A DNA stretch of 64,000 bases from Lachnospiraceae bacterium M18-1 (GCA_000403295.2 KE159605.1:1335409-1399408), one strand, 5' to 3'; counted from the first letter of the stretch, positions 25,651 through 35,136 are shown. Notes: generated from the letters alone by a model not told the origin. Numbers and translations are program-made.

Positions 25651-28464
25651 TCATTGTATCTCCACCTCATCCGCCACGGATTCCTGTGGAAATGCGTTCA
25701 CCGCTTCATTCTTCCTCATAAACAGCAGACCGAACGAACGGGGGCCGCAGTTGCTGGCTACCGCAGAGGATGCCTTCTGCATATACACCTTTTCAAAAGG
25801 ACAATACTGATTTACCACATCCTGTATATATTGAAGCTTCTCTTCATCCATTCCGGCATAGGTAATAAACAGAATACGCCGGTCAATATTCCTGGAATCT
25901 ATAAGTACCCTTCGTACATAGCTTTTCGCAACATGCGTAAAGTCTCCCATCGTCAAGCCTCTCACGACCATACGGCTCTTCCGCAGCATAATGAGAGGAT
26001 GCAGCAGCAATGCGTCGCAGAGAACCTGAACTCGTTTGGATATCCGCCCTGCCTGGCACATCATATGCGTACTGTCAATAATAAATGTAGAGGAAACATG
26101 ATTCCTAAGCCGTTTCACAGATTCCACGATCTCTGTCTTCGAAGCATGGTTCTCAGCCATTGAGATTGCAAACAGCACGATCAGTCCCATGCTGCTGGAC
26201 AGGTGTCCGGAGTCGATCACCGTAACATTTTCAAAGGATTTTGCAGCCTCTGTCGCATTATTGTAACCCTCGCTTACATGCTTTGCCATGGTGATATGGA
26301 TCACATTCTGGGCTTCGGTCAGCTTCTCTGCAAAAAAATGTTCGTAATCCTCCACCTCCGGAGGCTGTGAGTAACCGCTCCACCCCTCTGCAATGTGCAG
26401 CAGTAATTCATCTGCCTTCAGTTCCTCTTCATCCAGAAAACGTCCCTCATCCGTGCATACATAGTAGGGACAGACAGATATATGGTACTTTTTTTTCAGA
26501 GATTCTGGAAGGTCGCATACACTGTCCGTTGTGATCATAATGGAAAGGCGCTTCGCCTGTTCGAAGATCAGCACGTCCTTTCCGATCTCAGACTGGCTGG
26601 TATCCTCACTCAGCTTTACCAGTTCCTTGGGCAGGATGCTCATGACTGCCGCCTCCAGAAGTGCACCGCTGACCGGCTTTGCAAGATAACCGCTGAACCC
26701 CTCCTTCCGGTAGAGCAGCTGGTTGTCACTGCCTGCATTGGCAGTCAGCGCGATCACGGGCACCTCCTGGCATAAACCTCCCGGCTGGCTGCGCAGCGCA
26801 TGAAAGCACTGGATTCCATCCATTTCCGGCATCAGGTGGTCCATCAGGATTCCGTCATAATACTGTTCCAGGGTCCGATTCAGACATTCTTCACCGCTTG
26901 TCACCGTATCAATCTGAATCTTTGTCGCGGAAAGCAGCTTGCGCACCACGACCAGATTCATCTCATTATCATCCACCACAAGGATGTGCGCATCCGGTGC
27001 CTCGAAGCTCTGCTTGTACTGCTCCCCCTCATGAGCCTTCATACGGGAAGCCAGCGTAAATGTTCCCAGCGCATTATCATCAATGATATCCTGTTCCAGC
27101 ATCACGACGAATTTCGAGCCCTTGGTATAGACACTGTTGACACTGATCTCACCGTCCATCAGTTCCACAAGCTGCTGCACAATACTAAGTCCCAGCCCGG
27201 TTCCTTCAATATGGCGGTTTTTTTCCTCATCCACCCTCCGGAACGCATTAAAAATATATGGAATATTTTCCTTTTTCACACCCTGCCCGGTGTCCTCCAC
27301 AGAATACCAGACACGCACCCGGTTCAGCCCGATACGTTCGCATCGGATGGAAAGCGTGACAGATCCCTCGCTGGTATATTTTACAGCATTGTTCAGAAGG
27401 TTGATCAGCACCTGCTTGATACGCACCGCGTCGCCGCAGAGCATGCTCGGAATCGAAGAATCCACATGAAGCCGAAATTCCAGCCCCTTTTCTTTTGCCT
27501 TGATCCAGATCATATTGACGATTTCTGAAAAAAGTTCTCCGGTTTCATAGGAATCATTGATGATTTCCATTTTTCCGGATTTGATCTTGGACAGATCCAG
27601 GATATCGTTGATCAGCGTAAGCAGCAGTTTACTGGCCCCTTGGATATTCCTTGCGTTCTCCGCAACATCGTCCGGGATATCTCCCCGCAGGATGATCTCA
27701 TTTAGCCCGATGATCGAGTTAATAGGTGTCCGGATCTCGTGACTCATACTGGAAAAGAAATGATTCTCCGCCCGGTTCAGTTCCTCGATCTCCTTTTTCT
27801 GCTGCTGAGCCAGCTTATTTTCCTCTTCATAAAGTCTGTTTAGAAACATCAGCAGCACGCTGGTCAGCATTCCCACCATGATCACGGAGTTTGCGGAACC
27901 AAAGAAAGAGGTTCTGGGCGTACTCCTTGCCACAGTCGCCGGGAAATAAAAGGCTATGTAATAGCAAAGTAATGTCTCTGCCGTGCAGAGCACGAAAAAT
28001 GCGGCCTTACGCCGCCCTGTCAGCGTAATACTGATATAAATGAAACAAAGTACGAACCACTCCGGCATTCCGCTGTAAAACCCGCCTGCCGTGAAAAAGC
28101 TCACCGGGAACAGTAGAAGCAGAAGAACCGAAATGGCGGTCGCTCCCGTTGTAATGCGCTCCTTCAGGATACTGACCTTCACGATCATTGACATCGCAAC
28201 AAGACTGAGCACCAGCAGCAGCCAGTTTATCAGATTCCTGCCCATAGGCAGTATATATATCAGCGCAAGCATACTGATACCTGTAACCACACGAAACATT
28301 CGCTCTTGTAGGCTGATCCTGTGGTCAAAGATGATTTGTAGCCATTTTTTGAACACGCCGTGTTTCCTCCCTGTCTGTAATATGTCGCCTCCCTCGCCAT
28401 GCTTCGGCGGCGCCTTGCAGAAAGACAGCTTCAGCTGATTTGTGTCTGCCTTCCTTCTATACAT
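25651..28464 (-). CDS. Hybrid histidine kinase with receiver and DegV domain
   Basis: 937 residues. About six membrane helices (55-210), HisKA with FFSSMSHEIRTPINSI (His242), HATPase (about 340-460, INLLNNAVKYTS, DTGQGV, GTGLGLSIVQQL), and receiver (492-612, phospho-Asp542 in LMDHLMPEMDG, Lys in YLAKPVSG). From about 640 to the end there is a complete DegV-like domain: IMITTDSVCDLPESLKKKYH, GYSQPPEVEDYEHFF, HITMAKHVSEGYNNATEA, VIDSGHLSSSMGLIV, CQAGRISKRVQVLCDALLLH. DegV/FakB proteins bind a fatty acid for phosphorylation by FakA. Such a fusion at the end of a kinase suggests lipid-linked signalling, but that is inference. There is no DNA-binding output domain. It follows a second hybrid kinase by 12 bp. 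Confidence 0.88.
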   Translation of the reverse strand: MYRRKADTNQLKLSFCKAPPKHGEGGDILQTGRKHGVFKKWLQIIFDHRISLQERMFRVVTGISMLALIYILPMGRNLINWLLLVLSLVAMSMIVKVSILKERITTGATAISVLLLLLFPVSFFTAGGFYSGMPEWFVLCFIYISITLTGRRKAAFFVLCTAETLLCYYIAFYFPATVARSTPRTSFFGSANSVIMVGMLTSVLLMFLNRLYEEENKLAQQQKKEIEELNRAENHFFSSMSHEIRTPINSIIGLNEIILRGDIPDDVAENARNIQGASKLLLTLINDILDLSKIKSGKMEIINDSYETGELFSEIVNMIWIKAKEKGLEFRLHVDSSIPSMLCGDAVRIKQVLINLLNNAVKYTSEGSVTLSIRCERIGLNRVRVWYSVEDTGQGVKKENIPYIFNAFRRVDEEKNRHIEGTGLGLSIVQQLVELMDGEISVNSVYTKGSKFVVMLEQDIIDDNALGTFTLASRMKAHEGEQYKQSFEAPDAHILVVDDNEMNLVVVRKLLSATKIQIDTVTSGEECLNRTLEQYYDGILMDHLMPEMDGIQCFHALRSQPGGLCQEVPVIALTANAGSDNQLLYRKEGFSGYLAKPVSGALLEAAVMSILPKELVKLSEDTSQSEIGKDVLIFEQAKRLSIMITTDSVCDLPESLKKKYHISVCPYYVCTDEGRFLDEEELKADELLLHIAEGWSGYSQPPEVEDYEHFFAEKLTEAQNVIHITMAKHVSEGYNNATEAAKSFENVTVIDSGHLSSSMGLIVLFAISMAENHASKTEIVESVKRLRNHVSSTFIIDSTHMMCQAGRISKRVQVLCDALLLHPLIMLRKSRMVVRGLTMGDFTHVAKSYVRRVLIDSRNIDRRILFITYAGMDEEKLQYIQDVVNQYCPFEKVYMQKASSAVASNCGPRSFGLLFMRKNEAVNAFPQESVADEVEIQ

Positions 28465-28476
28465 AAAATAAACATC

Positions 28477-31185
28477 TTATAATCCAGCCATGCTCTCACA
28501 GACTTCTTTGTACATCTGCATCAGGGCCGGATGATTCTTCCTGATATACTCAATGTCTTCTTTCTTCCCGGCTTGTTCCAGCTCCTTCGCGCGCCCTGAG
28601 AGCACTTCCGCGCCAATCGTCAGCGAGGTACTTTTCAGCGCATGGACCTTGACCGCATAGTCTTTCCAGTTTTCCGCATCATACAGGGAAGCAATCTCCG
28701 CCGCCTTCTCTTCCCCCTGGGAGGAGAACATGCGCAGCATTTCCAGATAAAATTCTTCCTCGCCGCAGCAGTAATCCAGTCCCATGTCTACGTTGATCCC
28801 TGCCTGAACAAGGCGTACACGGGGCAGGGCGGTCTCTTCCGCTGGACCGGATTCTTCCGGAATGCGGCTGTTTGATACGGTCCCGGCCGGCAGATCTGTT
28901 TCCTGTCCAGCCTCTTCCCGTACTGCGGCGCCGGGCACGTCTGTTTCCCATCCGCCGGCATCCGTTCCGAAAATCCCCGCCGAAGAAGCTTCCGGATTGA
29001 CTGCGCCTGATATGCCTTCCATTCCCGCAGTCTCCCTGGATAAAATTGCTTCCTGCCGCTTCTCCGCATCCCCAGAGACCGCTTCCGCAGCGCCGTCCGC
29101 CGGACTGTCCGGTATCGTAGGTTCCGGACCATACTGTATGCAGTCCCTCGGCAGCACTCTCCGCAGCACTCTTTCCAGAACAGAGCGCTCGATCGGCTTG
29201 GGGATAAATTCTGTGAATCCTTCGCTTCGGAACATTTCTCTCGCTCCGCTGATGGTATTCGCAGTCAGCGCGATCACCGGCAGATCCTGATAAGCTCCGT
29301 TGTCGATCTCTCGGATCATCTGCAGCGTTTCCACTCCGTCAAACCCCGGCATCATGTGATCCAGGAATACAATGTCGTAGGAATCCTGGCTGCACCGATC
29401 CACTGCCTCCCGTCCGCTGAGACAGGTATCCACCTGTATCCCATAGCTTCCAAGAACCCCTTTTGCCACCACAAGGTTCATCTCTTCATCGTCCACAGCA
29501 AGAACCCGTACTCCGATGCAGGTAAAGGGCCTGCGGCCTGCGGCCTGTGCATCCTCAAATCCATTTTCCTTGGCCTCACCGTTTAACAGGTTCACGACAG
29601 AAAGGGCGGAGAATGGCTTATGGATCACAAGCAGCCTGCTGTCCCTGTGCAGCATGAAGTCTCTCTCCGCGATCACCACCACTCGGATCGTGTCCGCCAG
29701 TTCTTCGTAGTAAGAACGATTCTCTTCATATTCGGCCTGTGCGATAAACACATGGGTCAGCTTATATGTACGCTGCAGCTTGAGCAGCCCTTCAAAATTG
29801 TGCGCCTGATATCCTTCGATGCCAAGCCCCTCCACCAGACTCAGGATCAACTTGTCATAATAGCGCCGGACCTCATCACAGCTGTATTTATCCGGCCGGA
29901 AGTAACAGGCAATGCAGAGTTCGTCCGCATTGGAAAGCTCAATGGCCGGTTTGTCATCCGCTACCCCCTGTGGAATGGTGATATGGGCATGCAGCCCTTC
30001 CTGCCCGTCGCTGTCAAAGTGGATAAATCCTCCCATCGCATGGAGAAGACCTCTCGCAATAGGAATCCCCAGCCCCAGTCCGCCTACAAAACGGCTGCTC
30101 CCGCTATCCGCCTGATAAAAATCATCAAACATCTGGTTCAGCTGGGAATCCGTCATACCGATCCCGGTATCGTAAATATCTATGACCAGATTGACTCCAT
30201 AGCTCTCCTGCCGATATTCGATGCAGACATTTACCCCGCCTTCTTCCGTAAACTTGATGGAATTTTCCAGCAGGATCTTTAATACATGAGAAATCTTTTC
30301 CGCATCCCCGATCAGTACCGACGGGATTCCGGGATTGATATCAAATACCAGCTCCAGCTGATTCCTGCTGATCTGCATTGCCGTCATCGTAAGCACATCA
30401 TTGAGCACCGAGGTGATCATGTACTCTTCCCTCGCCGGAATCAACGTTCCCTCCACAATCTCCGTATAGTCCAGCATATTATTGATCTGATTGGACAGAC
30501 GCTTTCCGGCCAGCTGAATCGAATGCATATCATTCCGTAGTTCAGGAGAAAGGTCCTTCTCCATTGCCACCTCACTGATCCCCAGCACCATATTGATCGG
30601 GGTCCGCAGCTCATGAGACACATTTGATAAAAAAACCGCATTCTGACGGCCTGTGATCTCTAACTGAGCAAATGCAGCATCATACCTCTTCCGGTCTTCC
30701 CTCCGTCTGTTGATCCGATGCCTCGCGATTTCCAGCGCCCCGGCCACAACAGAGATCCCTACTCCCAGTCGTATCATATTCCGGATCCCAATGTCGGAAC
30801 TGATGGTATGAAGATGCAGAATATGATACAGCAATACCAGCACATACACGGCGGCTGTCATGTACAACAGCCGCTTTTTATCCAGCATGGAAAAAATCAG
30901 GATCATAATACAGATTACCGCCGGAATATCGTAAAGGCAGTCTTCATGTACCCCGAAGAAAAAGCATTCCGCCATCATCAGCCCGGCACACAGGTATTCG
31001 TAAAACGCTCCTGAACCACTCCTTCCGATGTGAAGGCACCATACACTGACACAGCCGATTGTGATCAGAGGATTCATCCACAGCTCCCATGGCATCGCGA
31101 TCGTAATCAGAATCAGCATCACACTGAACACACTGACCGTAGCTGCCAGGAGCAGATGTATACTTGTCCGCTCTTCTCTTCTCAT
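28477..31185 (-). CDS. Hybrid histidine kinase with receiver and HPt domains
   Basis: 902 residues. Membrane region (about 8-155), HisKA with VFLSNVSHELRTPINMV (His191), HATPase (about 290-410, DTGIGMTDSQLN, GGLGLGIPIARGL), a linker about 420-560 resembling a degenerate receiver, and a true receiver (VLAVDDEEMN, phospho-Asp in IVFLDHMMPGFDG, Lys in FIPKPIE). An acidic low-complexity linker (about 690-790) precedes an HPt domain (about 800-902; KVHALKSTSLTIG, His848). This is a full phosphorelay chain in one protein. The HPt could also pass phosphate to or from the receiver of the DegV-fused kinase encoded 12 bp downstream. Confidence 0.9.
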   Translation of the reverse strand: MRREERTSIHLLLAATVSVFSVMLILITIAMPWELWMNPLITIGCVSVWCLHIGRSGSGAFYEYLCAGLMMAECFFFGVHEDCLYDIPAVICIMILIFSMLDKKRLLYMTAAVYVLVLLYHILHLHTISSDIGIRNMIRLGVGISVVAGALEIARHRINRRREDRKRYDAAFAQLEITGRQNAVFLSNVSHELRTPINMVLGISEVAMEKDLSPELRNDMHSIQLAGKRLSNQINNMLDYTEIVEGTLIPAREEYMITSVLNDVLTMTAMQISRNQLELVFDINPGIPSVLIGDAEKISHVLKILLENSIKFTEEGGVNVCIEYRQESYGVNLVIDIYDTGIGMTDSQLNQMFDDFYQADSGSSRFVGGLGLGIPIARGLLHAMGGFIHFDSDGQEGLHAHITIPQGVADDKPAIELSNADELCIACYFRPDKYSCDEVRRYYDKLILSLVEGLGIEGYQAHNFEGLLKLQRTYKLTHVFIAQAEYEENRSYYEELADTIRVVVIAERDFMLHRDSRLLVIHKPFSALSVVNLLNGEAKENGFEDAQAAGRRPFTCIGVRVLAVDDEEMNLVVAKGVLGSYGIQVDTCLSGREAVDRCSQDSYDIVFLDHMMPGFDGVETLQMIREIDNGAYQDLPVIALTANTISGAREMFRSEGFTEFIPKPIERSVLERVLRRVLPRDCIQYGPEPTIPDSPADGAAEAVSGDAEKRQEAILSRETAGMEGISGAVNPEASSAGIFGTDAGGWETDVPGAAVREEAGQETDLPAGTVSNSRIPEESGPAEETALPRVRLVQAGINVDMGLDYCCGEEEFYLEMLRMFSSQGEEKAAEIASLYDAENWKDYAVKVHALKSTSLTIGAEVLSGRAKELEQAGKKEDIEYIRKNHPALMQMYKEVCESMAGL

Positions 31186-31325
31186 CTCTCAATAAAACTC
31201 CTTTGCAATCTCTCTTCCGATTCACTATTCGAGATTCTCCGAATCTCCACGAATTATATTTTAAATCAGTACGAAGATAAAATCAAGTATATAGTCTGTA
31301 CAGCATCCGAATATCTTCCAGCATG

Positions 31326-31469
31326 GTTACAGTTCACGGCCTAACCGGCCGCGAACTGTAACGGCATCCAGCCCATTGAAAAGTTGCCTGACGGCGAGGG
31401 GCTGGATGCCCCATCACTGAATTGGCCGGATGCCGTGCAACAGGTGCACGACACCGTGTGAACAGTAAC
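31326..31469. repeat. Dispersed structured repeat B, divergent full copy
   Basis: 144 bp in inverted orientation relative to 24109-24255. The stems are kept with different bases: GTTACAGTTCGCGGCC/GGCCGTGAACTGTAAC where the other copy has GTTACTG..CACCC/GGGTG..CAGTAAC, and GCATCCAGCCC/GGGCTGGATGC where the other has ATATCCAGCCT/AGGCTGGATA. It occupies most of the gene-free stretch 31186-31518, between the kinase operon start and the ferredoxin-type gene. Confidence 0.85.
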
Positions 31470-31518
31470 CCAGCATGGACCGAAAGATGTTCGCCAATGT
31501 TTGAAAGCGTTCTTTATC

Positions 31519-32808
31519 TCATTTCTTCTGCATGGACAGAAGCTTATCCAGATACACGGACTTGAACTGCCTGCTTGCAAGCGCCTGTTTGAGAGGCGGG
31601 AGCTTTAAGATGGCGCCGAACACGGCTGCCATGGCCCGGTGGTTCGCAAATGCCTGGTTATCAAAGACCAGGTTCTGCAGCGTTCCTTTTTCAATGGCCT
31701 GCAGGACAAACCGGTGGGTACTGTTTACAGGAGTGATCACCTGCACCGGACGCCTTTCCAGTTCAATAGCCCCGGTGGGACAATTTCGTGCGCAGACACC
31801 GCAGCCCAGACAGATATCTGTGTCGATCACAGGCCGCTTCCTGTCATTTTCTCCCTCCTGCTCCTTCTCTTTCATGGCAATGGCCAGGATCGGGCAGACT
31901 TTCGCACATTTTCCGCATCCGATGCATTTCTCCAGAGTTACCCTGGGAATATAATTGGTCGTCGCCACGGGCTGCATGGGACTGAACTTCCTTGCCGCCT
32001 GCAGCGCCTCGCAGCAGCAGCCGCAGCAATTGCAGATAAATGCCGGATGCTCCCTGACATTTTCCCCGATCTGCACCAGATTAGCGGCGTAGGAACGCTC
32101 CAGCGCATCCTTTGCCTCTTCCTTGGAAATGAGCCGGGCATACTCCCCATGCTCGGCCAGGGAGCGGGCCACATTGTCAAACGTCAGACACACATCCCAC
32201 GGTGCATCAATCTCGCATGGATGTCCGGCGTGATACATCTTATGTCTGCAGTAGCATGTGCCAAGTCCAATATACTCCGCTTCCTCCACGATATGCGTGG
32301 CGCGTTCATAATCCAGGATATGGTTTGTCTTGTCATTGGTCAGTACCGGCTCCTGCACAAACACCCGGCCCAGCCTTGTCTCTGTCACAAAGAACAGGTC
32401 CTTAACAAAATCCTCCTCCACATTCATATACTGGTAATAAAGCTCGCTCAGGTACTTCTGGTCAATATCGCCTCTTGTACGCATCAGGGCAAACTCAATG
32501 AAGCCAGCCATCGGCGGAGGCATCACGAATTGACGCTGCCCATGATAATCCGAATCTACAAGCAGCGCTTTTTCACACAGATGATCCAAAAGCTTTTCTG
32601 CTTTTGCTTCCGTCGTCCCCCAGATCCTGGCCGCCTTTTTCAGCGTAAACGGGCGGACCGGGAGCAGCGCCACCCACTTTGCTTCCTTCTCCGTGTACAA
32701 TACCTGCAGGATCTTATATAACGTATCTGACGCCGGAGCGCCCTGGGTAAACCAGTTGATCCGCTCCTCCAGATTCTTGTAGGCATCTCTTGTTGTCAAA
32801 TGTCCCAT
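31519..32808 (-). CDS. 4Fe-4S dicluster ferredoxin-type protein
   Basis: 429 residues. The N-terminal about 110 residues look like a winged-helix region (FTLKKAARIWGTTEAKAEKL). The middle holds GTCYCRHKMYHAGHPC and ICNCCGCCCEAL, unusual Cys clusters. Two 4Fe-4S motifs follow: CIGCGKCAKVCP and CLGCGVCARNCP. No signal peptide or membrane helix. Proteins of this type occur in anaerobes near reductases, but no partner is adjacent here, so only electron transfer or redox sensing can be suggested. A TATACT box near 32955 may be its promoter. Confidence 0.8.
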   Translation of the reverse strand: MGHLTTRDAYKNLEERINWFTQGAPASDTLYKILQVLYTEKEAKWVALLPVRPFTLKKAARIWGTTEAKAEKLLDHLCEKALLVDSDYHGQRQFVMPPPMAGFIEFALMRTRGDIDQKYLSELYYQYMNVEEDFVKDLFFVTETRLGRVFVQEPVLTNDKTNHILDYERATHIVEEAEYIGLGTCYCRHKMYHAGHPCEIDAPWDVCLTFDNVARSLAEHGEYARLISKEEAKDALERSYAANLVQIGENVREHPAFICNCCGCCCEALQAARKFSPMQPVATTNYIPRVTLEKCIGCGKCAKVCPILAIAMKEKEQEGENDRKRPVIDTDICLGCGVCARNCPTGAIELERRPVQVITPVNSTHRFVLQAIEKGTLQNLVFDNQAFANHRAMAAVFGAILKLPPLKQALASRQFKSVYLDKLLSMQKK

Positions 32809-33013
32809 CTTTATTCGCCTCCCTGTATCATTCGAACCTTGTTGTTCTGTGCCGCTATGAGTCTGTACGAATGACCTGCCTCAGTGGCCGGCACTCTGTC
32901 CGCTGTTCCTTAGCGATGCGCAAAACAGCCCTGTTCTTTTTCCTAGTATAACACAAATACAACCCGAAAGGGCAGTTTTTATTGAAAAGAACAGATAACA
33001 AGGTTACTTTATG

Positions 33014-33463
33014 TTACTGTTCACGTTGCTCCTGGATATCTACAATCTCTTCTATCAGAATCTCCGTTTTGTCCTCCAGAATTACGACCCGCTCATGCTC
33101 CTTTACTTTTTTAATACGGCCGGTCACAGATGCATAGGAGCCTCCCGCTTTCTTCGGATCCGGCACAAAGTACGTAAAAGAAATGGCAGGGTTCCTGCCG
33201 GCCTGCTCCTGTATCCTGCCCAGCTCTCTGTCAAGCTCCGCCCTGCGGTCCTCGTCCAGTTCTGCCCGCTCTTCGGTCAGCCGCTCGGTCTCCCTGACTG
33301 CCTCGTGATGACCGGAAAGCGCCGCAAAGGGCGCAAACTGTGCTGCACGGTCCAGGACCGGCATGGGCGGATGGGTTCTGGAAACGGGATGAGGCAATTC
33401 GATCATGTCCTGGTATTTGTACATGTCCTTATGGTTCATCATGCTTCGTACTGCCTGACTCAT
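33014..33463 (-). CDS. YolD-like partner of Y-family polymerase
   Basis: 149 residues with the segment LDRAAQFAPFAALSGHHEAV, characteristic of small proteins encoded with DinB/UvrX polymerases in Clostridia. A coiled-coil follows (about 55-90, TERLTEERAELDEDRRAELD), then a beta-rich C-terminal part with KVKEHERVVILEDKTEILIE as in YolD-like domains. Its ATG overlaps the polymerase stop codon by 4 bp, so translation is coupled. It is probably SOS-induced with the polymerase; its biochemical role is not known. Confidence 0.75.
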   Translation of the reverse strand: MSQAVRSMMNHKDMYKYQDMIELPHPVSRTHPPMPVLDRAAQFAPFAALSGHHEAVRETERLTEERAELDEDRRAELDRELGRIQEQAGRNPAISFTYFVPDPKKAGGSYASVTGRIKKVKEHERVVILEDKTEILIEEIVDIQEQREQ

Positions 33464-35052
33464 GCCCTGTGTCCTCCTATCTGCTGATTCCGATCAATGA
33501 CCGTGGAGCCCTCGACCAGATTCACACCTTTTAAAATTGCATTTTTTCCATATTTCTTTTTGATATCCAGCATGGCATGCTGAAGCTTCCTCTCACGCCT
33601 CTGCTCTGCCTCTTCCTTTTCACGCTTCTGTTCCATCAGAGCATAGTCTGTGAATAGGTCAAGCTGTTCAAAAGCGGGCGTATTGGCCGCGGTACTCTCA
33701 TCCATCACACGGTTCGCGCTGATATAAATCCGCCGGATCAGAAAGTTCCGGTTGATGATCCTGTCATATAAATCCAGAACTGCACTCACAATATACTTTG
33801 TAGACGAGGTTTGTCTTTCCAGATTGGCGGTCCCATGAGCATGCTTTGGCATCTTCCGGCCGTAGCGGTCTGTCGTCACCTTCGTCTGTTCCGGCTTGTG
33901 CACCGACGGATCGGACATATTTCCGATATCATAGCCGACCGTCAGAACCAGCTGATCCGTAACCAGCCCCTTCTCCACCAGATCCAGTACAAGCTGTTCC
34001 GTCATCTCCCGAACGACCATTCTCGCCTCTTTGGCAGAATAAGGATGATGCAGCACCTGGCCGGACCCCACGCTGCTCGAGCCTGGCCTGTAATTCTTGA
34101 TATCTGCCATAGTACAGGGTTCCCACCCCCATGCATGGTCGATCAGTAGCTCTGCATTGACCCCGAACAGACGATAGAGCAGGTCTTCATTGTAATACTC
34201 TTCCGGCTTTCCGATGGAACATCTGGCGATGTCTCCCATCGTGAACATACCGTACTCCTCCAGCTTCTTCGCGTAGCCTCTGCCAACCCTCCAAAAATCT
34301 GTAAGCGGCCTGTGAGCCCACAGAATCCGGCGGTAGCTTTTTTCATTGAGCGCAGCAATCCGCACCCCATCCTTATCCGGAGGAATATGCTTTGCCACGA
34401 TATCCATGGCTGCCTTACATAGATAAAGATTTGTCCCGATTCCTGCCGTAGCTGTGATTCCTGTAGCAGTATGGATATCCTGGATGATCCTTCTGGCAAA
34501 CTCACGGGCTGATACCCCATACTCTATCGGCTGGAAACCGTCCGCCGCATCGGGACATGCATGATGGGGCGCCTTTTGGACACAGGTATCGAGATACTGG
34601 GTCACATCCATCATAATCTCGTCAATGGAATATACATGGCAGTCTTCCGGCGCTACATATCTCAGATAAATCTCATATATCTTTGTGCTGTATTCGATAT
34701 AGAGTGACATCCTGGGCGGCGCCACGATATAGTCAAGCGCCTTCTCCGGCGATGCCTTCAGTTCCATATCGTCAATGGCTGATCCCTCAAGCCTGCGGTC
34801 CGGCGAACGCATCTGTCTCTCTGCATTGACTTCTCTGACCCTTTGCACTACTTCGAATAGTCTTGCTCTTCCTGAGATTCCATAGGCTTTGAGAGATGGA
34901 GACACTGCCAGACAGATGGTCTTCTCTGTTCGGCATAAATCTGCCACCACCAGATTCGTCGTCATCGGGTCCAGGCCTCTCTCCACACATTCAACAGACG
35001 CATAAAAAGACTTCAGATCAATCGCAATATATACAGGATTCTTCCGAATCAT
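33460..35052 (-). CDS. Y-family translesion DNA polymerase
   Basis: 530 residues from MIRKNPVYIAIDLKSFYASV; GAGGTG lies six bases before this ATG. Catalytic motifs: YIAIDLKSFYASVECVERG (first metal Asp and steric-gate region) and VYSIDEIMMDVT (SxDE). The thumb/HhH region has TAGIGTNLYLCKAAMDIVAK. The little-finger domain follows from about 330. It is longer than DinB (about 350) or UvrX (about 420). Members copy damaged DNA with low fidelity. The promoter carries two LexA-type boxes, so it is very likely DNA-damage inducible. Confidence 0.88.
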   Translation of the reverse strand: MIRKNPVYIAIDLKSFYASVECVERGLDPMTTNLVVADLCRTEKTICLAVSPSLKAYGISGRARLFEVVQRVREVNAERQMRSPDRRLEGSAIDDMELKASPEKALDYIVAPPRMSLYIEYSTKIYEIYLRYVAPEDCHVYSIDEIMMDVTQYLDTCVQKAPHHACPDAADGFQPIEYGVSAREFARRIIQDIHTATGITATAGIGTNLYLCKAAMDIVAKHIPPDKDGVRIAALNEKSYRRILWAHRPLTDFWRVGRGYAKKLEEYGMFTMGDIARCSIGKPEEYYNEDLLYRLFGVNAELLIDHAWGWEPCTMADIKNYRPGSSSVGSGQVLHHPYSAKEARMVVREMTEQLVLDLVEKGLVTDQLVLTVGYDIGNMSDPSVHKPEQTKVTTDRYGRKMPKHAHGTANLERQTSSTKYIVSAVLDLYDRIINRNFLIRRIYISANRVMDESTAANTPAFEQLDLFTDYALMEQKREKEEAEQRRERKLQHAMLDIKKKYGKNAILKGVNLVEGSTVIDRNQQIGGHRA

Positions 35053-35089
35053 ACTCATCACCTCATATCCATTTTGAAACTTCCCCAAA

Positions 35090-35136
35090 CAAACATTTGT
35101 TCTTTTTATTATATCAGAACTTACGTTTGTTTTCAA
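35090..35136 (-). promoter_or_regulatory. SOS promoter with two LexA-type boxes
   Basis: On the minus strand, TTGAAA (35136-35131) and TATAAT (35113-35108) are separated by exactly 17 bp. A GAAC-N4-GTTT-type site lies in the spacer (GAACTTACGTTT on the plus strand, 35117-35128). Another lies just past the -10 box (minus-strand GAACAAATGTTTG, 35102-35090). These match the Gram-positive LexA consensus CGAACRNRYGTTYG in most positions. Repressor bound at either would block the polymerase gene. Confidence 0.75.
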
